Assembly (NCBI RefSeq): GCF_026651875.1
Contig: NZ_CP104067.1
Span: 2,914,001-2,978,000, forward strand
DNA length: 64,000 nt
From: Alicyclobacillus fastidiosus
GTDB lineage: Bacteria > Bacillota > Bacilli > Alicyclobacillales > Alicyclobacillaceae
Direction: 5' to 3'
The notes below the pieces were generated by a model, which saw nothing but the letters and a program-made list of their open reading frames with translations, made no database searches and had not been told where the DNA came from. The translations under genes and the position numbers were made by a program. This document shows, in pieces, positions 1-8,058 of this stretch. Each line of letters starts with the position of its first letter. Positions within the stretch are counted from its first letter, which is position 1.

Positions 1-1003
1 CCTGTTGAATCATCGGCATGTTGCACAATCGGGACTGTTGTCGCTCGTTACAAGCATAGTAGCGTTTGACGACCGACTTGCCGTGCGACGAGGAGTGTTT
101 CGTCCTGCCCGACATCGCGGCTCCGCAGTGTCCGCAACGAACGACTCCGGTCAACGGATATGTCCCAGGATGAAACTCTGACGGCTGTCTGAATCGGTGC
201 CGCCGCACGTCGTCCGCACGCCGCCACAACGCGTCGCCGATGATGGCCTCGTGTTCACCTTTGGCGATGATGGGGTTTGGCTGTCTGCGTCCGTCGCCAG
301 TGCGATAGCCGTATCTCACGTAACCAGCGTAAAGGGGATTGCGCAGGACATATTTGAGCCCCCATTGCGTCCATCGCCTGTTGGGTGCCAATTGTGGATT
401 GTCAGGCTGGTTTAACCAGGTCAATATTCGCCCGGTTCCTTGGCCGTCGGCGTATCGTTGAAAAATTTCGCGGACGACGACTGCCTGCGCTGCGTTTTTG
501 ACCAATCGTCCGCCTACGTAATCGTATCCAAACGGCGCGCGCCCCCCGGACCATTTCCCTTCGTAAGTCATCTGCTCCTGACCCACACGCGTTCGCTCAG
601 CGATGGTCTCGCGTTCCCATTGCGCCAGAGAGGCCACCAGATGGAGAAAGAGCCGCCCAGTGGCCGAGGTGGTATCGTACACCTCGGTGGCGCTTTTGAA
701 GCCAACCCCGTATGCATTGAAGATAGACAGCAGTTCGTCTAAATCGCGGACGCTCCTCGTCAGACGATCCAGCTTGTATACGAGGACAACGTCGAACTTG
801 CGGTGTTTGACGTCGTCGAGGAGCTGGGTCAAGGCCGGTCGCTGCATGTCCTTCCCCGATCTTCCCTCGTCGGTGTAAACCGCTGCTACAGACCACCCTT
901 GTGAGTGACAGTACGAGTGAAGTCGGGAGAGCTGGGCATCCAGTGAAAACCCGTCTTCTGCCTGCTGGTCCGTGGAGACGCGCGTGTAAATGGCCGTGCG
1001 CAT
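1..1003 (-). CDS. Large serine recombinase, partial (runs off left edge)
   Basis: About 334 codons are visible and the frame is open to the window edge. The N-terminus has the resolvase motif YTRVSTDQQ with the nucleophile Ser10, followed by VYKLDRLTRS and a recombinase domain (GRAPFGYDYV, WTQWGLKYVLRNPLYAGYV). A zinc ribbon begins with CGHCGAAMSG and continues to YYACNE near the edge. This is the layout of large serine integrases of phages and ICEs and of sporulation recombinases such as SpoIVCA. ATG at 1003 fits the family start. An in-frame ATG at 1033 has AAGGG about 12 nt upstream and is possible. The element it mobilises probably lies to the left. The family is certain; its specific role is not. 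Confidence 0.9.
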   Translation of the reverse strand, partial: MRTAIYTRVSTDQQAEDGFSLDAQLSRLHSYCHSQGWSVAAVYTDEGRSGKDMQRPALTQLLDDVKHRKFDVVLVYKLDRLTRSVRDLDELLSIFNAYGVGFKSATEVYDTTSATGRLFLHLVASLAQWERETIAERTRVGQEQMTYEGKWSGGRAPFGYDYVGGRLVKNAAQAVVVREIFQRYADGQGTGRILTWLNQPDNPQLAPNRRWTQWGLKYVLRNPLYAGYVRYGYRTGDGRRQPNPIIAKGEHEAIIGDALWRRADDVRRHRFRQPSEFHPGTYPLTGVVRCGHCGAAMSGRTKHSSSHGKSVVKRYYACNERQQSRLCNMPMIQQ

Positions 1004-1039
1004 GTTCACCGCCCCCGCGTGGGAGATGTCCATTCGAAT

Positions 1040-1060
1040 GCCAAACCCTTGGCGTTTGGC
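1040..1060. repeat. 7-bp inverted repeat upstream of recombinase
   Basis: GCCAAAC (1040-1046) and GTTTGGC (1054-1060) form a perfect 7-bp inverted repeat around a 7-nt centre. It sits 37 nt before the recombinase ATG at 1003, and would cover the ribosome-binding region if the start is 1033. It could be an operator or mRNA hairpin; no further support is visible. Confidence 0.35.
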
Positions 1061-1250
1061 GCAAAGGAATGAGACTCGGTATGAACTATACGTTTGCCGG
1101 GCTGGGTTCAGAATGAAGGTCGCCGTCGCACTTGCCGTTTCATACCGGAACGTACGCCAGCAACAGTGTCCGTCTGCTGTGGGGATGACAACTTTGTGTA
1201 GGCAAGTGGCCAAGGCGGCGTCTCATACCATCTTAGTGGAGGAGATGGCG

Positions 1251-1406
1251 ATGAAACCGCGAATTACTGTCGTCCAGAACAATCGGCCTTCCAAGGAAGC
1301 ATTAGACCGGTGGCACGCGTATCTCCGGGAGGTCCAGCTACGAGCGGCGCGACGCAAGGCGACGATGGCGGCGGACGACAAAGAAGTTAAGCCACGGATG
1401 GACTAA
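1251..1406 (+). CDS. Small hypothetical protein next to recombinase
   Basis: A 51-residue basic protein (starts MKPRITVVQNNRPSKE, Lys/Arg-rich helix in the middle). GGAGGAG at 1238-1244 lies 6 nt before the ATG at 1251, so the longer in-frame ORF that begins near 990 is unlikely to be the translated form. It is divergent from the recombinase and may belong to the same element. I do not recognise the family. Confidence 0.55.
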   Translation: MKPRITVVQNNRPSKEALDRWHAYLREVQLRAARRKATMAADDKEVKPRMD

Positions 1407-1412
1407 TCGGTT

Positions 1413-1440
1413 TTGACATCCGTATTCAGACTCATAGAAT
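1413..1440 (+). promoter_or_regulatory. Sigma-A-type promoter
   Basis: TTGACA (1413-1418), 16-nt spacer, TAGAAT (1435-1440). This is close to consensus and lies 57 nt before the start at 1498. Confidence 0.65.
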
Positions 1441-1497
1441 TGATGTGAAGACATACGTTATGGGGATGGTCCCGCAGGGGAACCGGAGGGATGATGC

Positions 1498-1896
1498 ATG
1501 AGTATTACGAACGATGGGCGCGTGCTGACGAATGCCGAAATCGACTTTTGGGAGTCGAAACAGTTGAGCGGGCTACAAAAGCACCTCATCGCCACCATCC
1601 GCGACCTGCAAGCGCAACTTTTAGAACTCGAGCAGGGGCACGACAAGTGGAATCGGCGGTTGCAACATTACCGGTCGACGGCAGTTGACATTCATGAGAT
1701 AGCAGACCAATTACAGATTCAGTGTGATGAATACAAGGCGGCGCTGGAACGCTACAATGAATCGGCGGATCGATTTATCCACAAAGTGAACCTTGGACTC
1801 GCCAAGAGTACAGAGACATACAATGACTTGTTCGACGCTCGCGCGCAGGCGCGCCAAACACTGGCCAAGTACGAACGCAAGGGCGCTCCGGAGTGA
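1498..1896 (+). CDS. Coiled-coil hypothetical protein
   Basis: A soluble 132-residue protein, almost wholly helical with heptad-like stretches (for example [15 protein letters not shown] near residue 38) and no membrane segment or signal peptide. GGAGGG at 1485-1490 is 7 nt before the ATG; an upstream ATG at 1491 is out of frame. It is preceded by a good promoter and followed by the NOS gene, which has its own promoter. I do not recognise the family; a structural or adaptor role is only a guess from the coiled coil. Confidence 0.7.
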   Translation: MSITNDGRVLTNAEIDFWESKQLSGLQKHLIATIRDLQAQLLELEQGHDKWNRRLQHYRSTAVDIHEIADQLQIQCDEYKAALERYNESADRFIHKVNLGLAKSTETYNDLFDARAQARQTLAKYERKGAPE

Positions 1897-1950
1897 GCTT
1901 GGCACTGGCTGCGACTGAGATGACGAAGTTGGACGGTCACGAAGCGGTTT

Positions 1951-1978
1951 TTGTTCCCTTCGACATACGCGGTATAAT
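1951..1978 (+). promoter_or_regulatory. Promoter of the NOS gene
   Basis: TTGTTC (1951-1956), 16-nt spacer, perfect TATAAT (1973-1978). It lies 35 nt before the ATG at 2013. Because it falls inside the longer open frame that begins at 1893, it argues that the protein starts at 2013. Confidence 0.55.
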
Positions 1979-2012
1979 ATCATCCATGTTAAGGGTTGAG
2001 GGGCCAGACCGT

Positions 2013-3098
2013 ATGAATGAAGACATGCTCTATGACAAGGCCAAGGCATTTATGGAATGTTGCTACCCCGAACTTGGACAATCCGTCACACAGCTGGAAC
2101 GGCGTTTGGAGGATGTTGCGGCGGAGATCGAGTCGTCAGGCACATACCATCATACATATGAAGAGTTGGAGCACGGGGCGCGAATGGCCTGGAGAAATAG
2201 CAATCGCTGCATTGGGCGCCTGTTTTGGAACTCGCTTAAAGTTTTTGACTGTCGAGGGCTGCAATCGGTGGACGAAATCCGCGATGCGGTGTTTGCGCAT
2301 ATTCGCTTCGCGACGAACGAAGGCCGGGTACGGCCGACGATTACGGTATTTAGGCAAGAGGGGCCAGATGACCAGGTTCGAATCTGGAACCACCAGTTGA
2401 TCCGCTACGCAGGCTACAGGACGCAAACTGGTGAGCTGATTGGGGATGCACACTCCATTAGCTTTACGGAACAATGTACGAGACTTGGGTGGCGGGGGGA
2501 AGGGACCCACTTTGACGTGTTGCCTTTCGTCGTCCAGGTTGCTGACGAAGAACCGAGATGGTTTGACATCCCGGAGGAGCTTGTGCTCGAAGTTCCGATT
2601 CGCCATCCGGAACTTGAGTGTTTCGAAGATCTGCAGCTAAAGTGGTATGCTGTACCGATGATTTCGGATATGGTGTTGGACATCGGTGGCATCCGCTACA
2701 CGGCTGCACCGTTTAATGGCTGGTACATGGAGACGGAAATCGGTGCGCGAAATTTGGCCGATTTGAATCGCTATAACGTCCTACCCAAGCTCGGGGCCAT
2801 GATGGGATTGGATACGTCCACAGATCGCACGCTCTGGAAAGACAAGGCGCTTGTCGAATTAAACATAGCCGTACTACATTCTTTTCAGGCTTGTCACGTA
2901 AGTATTGTCGATCACCACACAGCGAGCAAGCAATTCGCACGGTTTGAACAACACGAGATGGACAGTGGACGAGCATTAACGGGTGATTGGACCTGGTTGA
3001 TTCCTCCAGTCTCACCTGCGACGACGCACATCTTTCATAAGCAGTACGACAACCGCATAGTGAACCCGAATTATTTCTATCAACAACGACCTTATTAG
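2013..3098 (+). CDS. nos: Bacterial nitric oxide synthase, oxygenase domain only
   Basis: The 361-residue protein oxidises L-arginine to citrulline and nitric oxide at a haem-thiolate centre. [10 protein letters not shown] places the proximal haem ligand at Cys66, matching the Bacillus enzymes. [14 protein letters not shown] contains the arginine-binding Glu, and [10 protein letters not shown] and HIFHKQYDN complete the pterin/dimer region. There is no C-terminal reductase, as in other Firmicute enzymes, so electrons must come from a separate flavoprotein. The start at 2013 is chosen from GAGGGG at 1998-2003, the promoter at 1951-1978 and the family N-terminus. The gene is monocistronic by position. 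In bacilli NO from this enzyme is linked to oxidative-stress protection; the role here is inferred. Confidence 0.95.
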   Translation: MNEDMLYDKAKAFMECCYPELGQSVTQLERRLEDVAAEIESSGTYHHTYEELEHGARMAWRNSNRCIGRLFWNSLKVFDCRGLQSVDEIRDAVFAHIRFATNEGRVRPTITVFRQEGPDDQVRIWNHQLIRYAGYRTQTGELIGDAHSISFTEQCTRLGWRGEGTHFDVLPFVVQVADEEPRWFDIPEELVLEVPIRHPELECFEDLQLKWYAVPMISDMVLDIGGIRYTAAPFNGWYMETEIGARNLADLNRYNVLPKLGAMMGLDTSTDRTLWKDKALVELNIAVLHSFQACHVSIVDHHTASKQFARFEQHEMDSGRALTGDWTWLIPPVSPATTHIFHKQYDNRIVNPNYFYQQRPY

Positions 3099-3116
3099 AA
3101 CGACCTCAGTTCTAAA

Positions 3117-3145
3117 TTGTAATAATTGGGTCTTATGTATATGTA
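3117..3145 (+). promoter_or_regulatory. Possible promoter for Spo0E-like gene
   Basis: TTGTAA (3117-3122), 17-nt spacer, TATGTA (3140-3145). It gives a leader of about 110 nt before the TTG at 3259, containing a small hairpin (GTGTCG 3169-3174 with CGACAC 3184-3189). Moderate match only. Confidence 0.3.
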
Positions 3146-3258
3146 AGTGTTGCCGATATGAACGTTTTGTGTCGGACATGAAACGACACGGTTTGACGGC
3201 ATTCATGTGCTACGTTTGTTCGGTGCCGTGAAAAAATATCGGTAAGGAGTCGTATCAC

Positions 3259-3411
3259 TTGGAAGCGTTGGAGAACGAAATTGAACAACTGCGAATCATG
3301 ATGATCGCTGTCGCTGAACAAAAGGGGAACTTATGCGACCCTGAGGTCGTACACATTAGCCAACAACTCGACTCATGGATATTCGTCGTCCAGCAGTCGA
3401 TGCCACATTAG
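3259..3411 (+). CDS. Spo0E-like aspartyl-phosphate phosphatase
   Basis: A 50-residue protein with a TTG start. It has the Spo0E-family layout: two short helices joined by a turn, with the signature SQQLDSW near residues 37-43. Family members dephosphorylate Spo0A~P and so delay sporulation. TAAGGAG at 3243-3249 is 9 nt before the TTG. It stands alone between the NOS gene and a 418-nt gap. Which response regulator it acts on cannot be read from the sequence. Confidence 0.75.
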   Translation: MEALENEIEQLRIMMIAVAEQKGNLCDPEVVHISQQLDSWIFVVQQSMPH

Positions 3412-3829
3412 AGTGTTCCGTACATATTTGCCTCCGCTTAAACCAACTGCTTCACCTGACTGCGATGTGCAGTTTTGCTGACCCCAAAGTATAGATGGTT
3501 CATTCATAAAATCTAGCTTCGCGTTCATCTCCGTTTGAGGGTCTTCACGGCGGAGGCTCTTTGGCATTTTCTGCTCGTGATCTGCACGCACAATAGGCGA
3601 AGCGGACGATTTGACCCGTGTCCGCGCCTTGTCTCATTTCCTCTCGTTTCAGGGTCTGACCCTCTACATCACGTCAGCTACGTCGACACATCTCAAGTCA
3701 CATCCGCACAGCGCACCGCGCACCGCCGTGCAATTCCAGTGAATGGTAGGTTCTCCTCCGATTGAAACACATTTTTCTGTGAATCATATCGAAGTAAGCT
3801 TGACCTGACGAGTCGGAGGAGGACTGACC
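3412..3829. other. Intergenic stretch without a supported gene
   Basis: I see no ORF with a plausible ribosome-binding site here. A 72-codon minus-strand frame (3373-3591) lacks one and overlaps the Spo0E-like gene. No clear hairpin or repeat stands out. GGAGGAGG at 3815-3822 belongs to the next gene. Confidence 0.5.
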
Positions 3830-4294
3830 GTGGATCGTGATGCAGAGAAGGAACTACGAAAACTTGCCGAACAAGCAGCGAGACATTTTCGTGCAGAGTT
3901 TGGAGAAGAGATATCCGGTTTGAAAAGCCAATTGGCGCAGGTGCAGCAGATGATGAGCCAGGTTCATTCACAAAACCATGCGTCTATGCAACCAGACGTA
4001 GTACAACCCGAGCAGTCGGCACAACTGGTGCAGCAGATGCAGTCGTTCTCGCAAAAAGCTCAGCAACAGCAGCAATTGGCCACGCAACAACTGCAACAAG
4101 CCATCCGACAGGCCATTCAAATTTTGGGTCAAGCCGTTAAACACCTTCAGACCAGTCAGGTGCTTTCGCAAATGAACCTGTTGTTATCACAGTCTCAACA
4201 GCAATTACAACACACCAATCAGCAGGCGCAGCAATTTGGTCAGATGGGTCAACAGTTGATGCAACACCAACAACAGACGCAGCAACAGCGCTAA
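3830..4294 (+). CDS. Glutamine-rich helical protein
   Basis: A 154-residue protein with a GTG start 7 nt after GGAGGAGG (3815-3822). An N-terminal amphipathic part (to about residue 50) is followed by a region where Gln is by far the commonest residue, with runs such as QQQQQLATQQLQQ and a tail of QQ pairs. No signal peptide, Cys or membrane segment. Periodic Leu/Ile among the Gln residues suggests long helices or a coiled coil rather than disorder. It is a single-gene unit ending in a terminator at 4318. I do not recognise the family; a spore or surface role is possible but unsupported. Confidence 0.7.
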   Translation: MDRDAEKELRKLAEQAARHFRAEFGEEISGLKSQLAQVQQMMSQVHSQNHASMQPDVVQPEQSAQLVQQMQSFSQKAQQQQQLATQQLQQAIRQAIQILGQAVKHLQTSQVLSQMNLLLSQSQQQLQHTNQQAQQFGQMGQQLMQHQQQTQQQR

Positions 4295-4317
4295 CAACTG
4301 CAGTGATTCACTGACAG

Positions 4318-4338
4318 CCGCTCGCTCGAGCGGTTTTT
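4318..4338 (+). terminator. Rho-independent terminator
   Basis: CCGCTC (4318-4323), 4-nt loop, GAGCGG (4328-4333), then five T. It ends the Gln-rich gene. Confidence 0.75.
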
Positions 4339-4424
4339 CGGTTCGACGCGAGGGAAGGTGGATGCGTCCCGAGGGAGATATTTGGACAATATAGAAACAA
4401 AACCGTCCGAGAAGGTGAAACCAA

Positions 4425-4556
4425 ATGGCATCCGCGCTCTACACATTCCTATTGCTTCCAGCGGTTGTACTTTGCCTGTTGTCGGGAATCGTGGTCATCT
4501 CCATGCGGATTCTAACGTTCATTTCCGTGACCATTGCCAAGAGACGAATCCGTTAG
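4425..4556 (+). CDS. Possible small membrane protein
   Basis: A 43-residue ORF: one hydrophobic segment (about residues 4-26) and a basic tail ending AKRRIR, as in single-pass proteins with a cytoplasmic C-terminus. GAGAAGGTG at 4408-4416 is 8 nt before the ATG. No homologue is recognised, and it is convergent with the next gene. Confidence 0.45.
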   Translation: MASALYTFLLLPAVVLCLLSGIVVISMRILTFISVTIAKRRIR

Positions 4557-4606
4557 CGTCCGATCTTGTGTACGTGCGGACGGATTCCGGTGCGTAGCCT
4601 CGGGTG

Positions 4607-4939
4607 TCAAGCGAACGCGAGCCACCAGAGCCACCAGCCTCCGGCCCACGCGCCGTATCCCGGATAACCCCAGCGCCTCCCGTAGTAACCTGCTCCTGGA
4701 CCGTAGCCACCGCCCCAGTAACCGGTGTGGCGAATTCCATATCCATAGCGAGTGAGTGCGACGTCCAATTTGTCCTCGTCTGTTGCATGGATGAGTTGCG
4801 CCGGAGCGTAATCTGACGGTACGCGCACCAACACGCCGCGCGGCGTCACTTTCTCGATGATCCCCCGGTGCGCACCCCACCTTGTCCGAAAACTGACCCA
4901 ATGTCCAACAGCTTGTTCACATTCTCGTTGGGTACACAT
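4607..4939 (-). CDS. Gly/Trp/Tyr-rich protein with N-terminal barrel-like region
   Basis: A 110-residue protein. Residues 1 to about 60 (VGHWVSFRTRWGAHRGIIEK, VLVRVPSD) resemble a small beta domain. The rest is rich in Gly, Tyr and Trp (HTGYWGGGYGPGAGYYGRR), ending in the hydrophobic GGWWLWWLAFA. Such tails occur in some spore-coat and surface proteins of Bacillales, so a coat role is plausible but inferred. ATG at 4939 follows AAAGGAGGT about 12 nt upstream. The frame is open further upstream, but those codons read through the promoter region of the next gene. Confidence 0.6.
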   Translation of the reverse strand: MCTQRECEQAVGHWVSFRTRWGAHRGIIEKVTPRGVLVRVPSDYAPAQLIHATDEDKLDVALTRYGYGIRHTGYWGGGYGPGAGYYGRRWGYPGYGAWAGGWWLWWLAFA

Positions 4940-4970
4940 GTGTACGTGCGTACCTCCTTTCGCACTCGAA

Positions 4971-4999
4971 TTGTAAAAGTGTGAGAAGCTCACTATACT
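4971..4999 (+). promoter_or_regulatory. Promoter of the MoxR/VWA operon
   Basis: TTGTAA (4971-4976), 17-nt spacer, TATACT (4994-4999). It lies about 105 nt before the MoxR ATG. Confidence 0.5.
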
Positions 5000-5104
5000 G
5001 TACGTTTGCGTTTGCGAGACTGCAGCGGACGAACGCACAAACAGCGGTACCGGCGCGTTCGATTTTCGAACCGCGAGGCAGGTACCGCTCTTTGAGGGTA
5101 GAAA

Positions 5105-6061
5105 ATGGCCTGCCTTGACATTGTTTTGGGTGTGGTCCAACGTAAGGATGATATGAGTGTTAGAAGGGACCGAACCGACGATATGGACGGATGGACGTTA
5201 AACGACATCGATATGCCCGCACCTACAGGGCAATTAGACCTTACATCATACCGCGACGCACTGACCGACGAGGGATTTGTCACAGGGGATAAGACACTCC
5301 TCTTTGATGCGCTGCTTGCGTTATCGCTGTCGAAAAACCTGTTGCTGCGAGGACCTACCGGGTCGGGAAAGACCAAACTCGCGCAATCTCTGGCTGAGAA
5401 ACTGCGCTTGCCGATGGAATCTATCAATTGCTCGGTCGATCTCGACGCCGAATCCCTCCTCGGCTTCAAAACGCTGACTACGGAGGATGGCAGGTCGGAG
5501 ATTCGGTTCGTCGAAGGGCCTGTGGTTCGGGCGATGCGCGAAGGGCATTTGCTGTACATCGACGAGATCAACATGGCTCGTCCGGAAACGTTACCGATTC
5601 TCAATAGCGTCCTCGATTATCGACGGCAGTTGATGAATCCATTTACGGCACAGACCATCACGGCACACGAGCGATTTCGAGTCATCGCCGCCATCAACGA
5701 GGGGTACGTCGGGACGTCTCCGATGAACGAAGCACTTCGGAATCGCTTCATCGTAGTCGACGTACCGTATCTCTCCGGCGAGCCGCTGAAATCGCTCATC
5801 CGTGCGCGAACGCAACTGCAAGATGAGAAGATGATCCAGCATTTTGCCGATTTGTCAGCGGATTTGGTAGCGGCCGCGCGCGTCGGCGAAGTGAGTGAGG
5901 AAGGGGCGTCCATACGCGCACTCTTAGATGCGTGCGACTTGGCGGCTCACATCCCAGCCGCTCGCGCTGTGTCGCGGGCCGTCGCAGCGAAATTGGACGA
6001 CGAGCGCGAACAGGCTGTCGTGATGAACCTCGCTGAAACGTACTTTCCGCTAGAACGATAG
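5105..6061 (+). CDS. MoxR-family AAA+ ATPase
   Basis: A 318-residue ATPase. Walker A is GPTGSGKTKLA, Walker B is LLYIDEINMA, and a sensor region reads VIAAINEGYVGTSPMNEALRNRF; this is the MoxR/CbbQ-NorQ type. Such ATPases act as chaperones that, with a VWA partner, insert cofactors into or remodel a target complex. The partner follows 12 nt downstream. Start: ATG 5105 has GAGGGT at 5094-5099; an internal ATG at 5153 has AAGGA close by and would remove a poorly typical N-terminus. The substrate is unknown because no target enzyme is adjacent. Confidence 0.85.
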   Translation: MACLDIVLGVVQRKDDMSVRRDRTDDMDGWTLNDIDMPAPTGQLDLTSYRDALTDEGFVTGDKTLLFDALLALSLSKNLLLRGPTGSGKTKLAQSLAEKLRLPMESINCSVDLDAESLLGFKTLTTEDGRSEIRFVEGPVVRAMREGHLLYIDEINMARPETLPILNSVLDYRRQLMNPFTAQTITAHERFRVIAAINEGYVGTSPMNEALRNRFIVVDVPYLSGEPLKSLIRARTQLQDEKMIQHFADLSADLVAAARVGEVSEEGASIRALLDACDLAAHIPAARAVSRAVAAKLDDEREQAVVMNLAETYFPLER

Positions 6062-6073
6062 GGGGCGAAGCAG

Positions 6074-7978
6074 GTGCAGACGTTTCGTTTTGACGCCCCG
6101 TCGGAAACGTGGTGGGTGCAGACCCAGCTTGCCGATCTCGCCGTGGCCCTCAGCCACACACCAGACTTAAAGGTCTCGTATGGCATGCACTCGGTGTGGC
6201 GGTGGGAAATACCTCTCGTGACGATTTCGACGTTTTGGGAATCCCTCGGCTCGACCGAGCGGATGAAGGCGCAGAAGGCCGACGTATACTTGCGCGCAGT
6301 CGGCAATCGCCTGTGGACGCAGCGCCTCGTGATGCGGCAAGCGTGGATGGAGGCGAGCGCGACCCGTTTCCCCAAGCTGACCAGACAATTGCTGTGTGCC
6401 GCCGAAGACGCTCGACTGGGGCGTCTCATCGCAAAAATGCGCCCAGGCGCAGAGTCGGCATTGCGATTAAGGTCCGCCGCGTACGGTCGGTTGCTACAAC
6501 AAAATCGACTCAATCGCGAGCGGGACGGTCATCGATTAGATCTGCTGTTCACCGACGCCTACCTGCTCTTGAACGCCGTTTCGTCGCCACATGCGTCGGA
6601 GAGGGCGGATGCAGTGGTAGAGACCCTGCAAATGTATGCGAGGTCCGTGGGTCGGGCGGGATCGACAGAGGATGTGGCCTCGGCGACCTTGGCCCTTACA
6701 CGCGATGTGGAGCGTCTCTATCCGGCAGGCAGCGCGCGCGACACGGGATACGATTGGTTCGATTTTGATACGGACGACTTCGCGCCGGCGCCAATCAAAC
6801 CGGAACAGGAGCAGGAACGGCAGCCAGATGCGAAACATCGCGACCCACTTCAAGACGCACAGAAAGCACAGGAACAGCGCCGGGAACAAATAGAAGTATG
6901 GACGCAAGAACAAAACTCGCGCGCGACCGGTGCGTTCTCGATGGAAAATCAAGAGAATCAAAGCGTCCCTGCCATCGACCAGGGTGCGCGGGAAGGCGAG
7001 GATACCCCCGATTCCGTCATCACCCGGCGCGGACACGCCAATTCTGGCGTTCATCAGGATCATGGCGAAGCGGAAGAAGACACAGAGCTTCGTCTAGGGG
7101 TTACACCTGCTTCGTCGAATGTGGACACCATCGGCGTCCGCTACGTGGAACGTCACCGACCGGGCCCCGAAGCACAAGGGAAGGTGGCGTTTTGGGAGAG
7201 CGAAACAAAGGCTGCGCGGCGAAAGCTCGTCAAGCTGTTCGATGCCACCCTGTTGCACGCGATGCAAGCCAGGCAGGAAAACACTCGCCACGGCCGCTTG
7301 GACAAACGTCTCACCCGCTTGTGGACAGAGGAGCATCCGAGGTTGTTCTACCACAAGTCGAACCAAAGTAAATGGTTCGACGTGGCGGTACAATTGCTGG
7401 TCGATTGTTCCGGTTCGATGTATGAGCGCTTGGAGGCGATGAAGCCAACGCTCTACCTGTTTCACAAGACGTTTTCGCAACTACACATCGCACACGACGT
7501 GTGTGGCTTCTGGGAGGATACCCTCGGCACGTCCGTCACCAGAGAGGCTCAACCAGTCACGCACTTGCTTCACGCCGTGCGATTTTCCGATGACTCGCGC
7601 GCCGACGTCGCGCCATACCTCGATTTGTTGGAGCCCCAGCTCGACAACCGCGATGGCTATGCCATACGCGAGGTAGGTGAACAACTTCTCCGGCGCCAGG
7701 AGAGGCAGAAGTGGCTCATCGTCGTATCGGATGGGGAGCCAGCGGCAGAGGACTACCGCGACGCGGTCATCGATACGAAGAACGCCATTCGCGCATTAGA
7801 GGCCAAAGGAGTACACATTCTTCACTTGTGTGTGGTGTCGCCAGGGGAAACACACACGACGGAGATGCTCAAGCAGATGTATGGTCAGAGGTGTGTGGTC
7901 GTGCACGACGCAAGTCAGTTTCCAGCGGCCATGGAGCGCGCCCTGTCGCTCGTCATCCGCCAGCAGGCGCGGGGGTAG
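6074..7978 (+). CDS. VWA-domain protein, partner of the MoxR ATPase
   Basis: A 634-residue protein with a GTG start. The N-terminal 220 residues are helical. Residues about 235-360 are a charged, Gln/Glu-rich linker. The C-terminal von Willebrand A domain carries the MIDAS motif VDCSGSMYERL near residue 443 and VVSDGEPAAEDYRDA near 556. Layout resembles NorD/CoxE-type proteins, which work with MoxR-type ATPases as in the gene pair here. No membrane segment. The operon is just these two genes. No nitric oxide reductase, CO dehydrogenase or RuBisCO is nearby, so the client is unknown. Confidence 0.8.
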   Translation: MQTFRFDAPSETWWVQTQLADLAVALSHTPDLKVSYGMHSVWRWEIPLVTISTFWESLGSTERMKAQKADVYLRAVGNRLWTQRLVMRQAWMEASATRFPKLTRQLLCAAEDARLGRLIAKMRPGAESALRLRSAAYGRLLQQNRLNRERDGHRLDLLFTDAYLLLNAVSSPHASERADAVVETLQMYARSVGRAGSTEDVASATLALTRDVERLYPAGSARDTGYDWFDFDTDDFAPAPIKPEQEQERQPDAKHRDPLQDAQKAQEQRREQIEVWTQEQNSRATGAFSMENQENQSVPAIDQGAREGEDTPDSVITRRGHANSGVHQDHGEAEEDTELRLGVTPASSNVDTIGVRYVERHRPGPEAQGKVAFWESETKAARRKLVKLFDATLLHAMQARQENTRHGRLDKRLTRLWTEEHPRLFYHKSNQSKWFDVAVQLLVDCSGSMYERLEAMKPTLYLFHKTFSQLHIAHDVCGFWEDTLGTSVTREAQPVTHLLHAVRFSDDSRADVAPYLDLLEPQLDNRDGYAIREVGEQLLRRQERQKWLIVVSDGEPAAEDYRDAVIDTKNAIRALEAKGVHILHLCVVSPGETHTTEMLKQMYGQRCVVVHDASQFPAAMERALSLVIRQQARG

Positions 7979-8058
7979 TCCGCGTCACACCGAACAGGCC
8001 ACTTGTGCGTGCGTTGCACCGCGCCGGCCGCGCTTGTCCCATATAGGAGCATAGCCTT

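Noticed and set aside
1893..2012. N-terminal extension of the NOS frame
   Set aside because: It contains the TATAAT promoter, overlaps the previous gene and is absent from family members; the start at 2013 has a good ribosome-binding site.
3373..3591. 72-codon minus-strand ORF
   Set aside because: No ribosome-binding site, overlaps the Spo0E-like gene, and no recognisable sequence.
4050..4290. CAG/CAA tracts in the Gln-rich gene as a microsatellite
   Set aside because: Codons are mixed CAG/CAA with interspersed Leu, Ile and Met, so it is a coding bias rather than a simple repeat.
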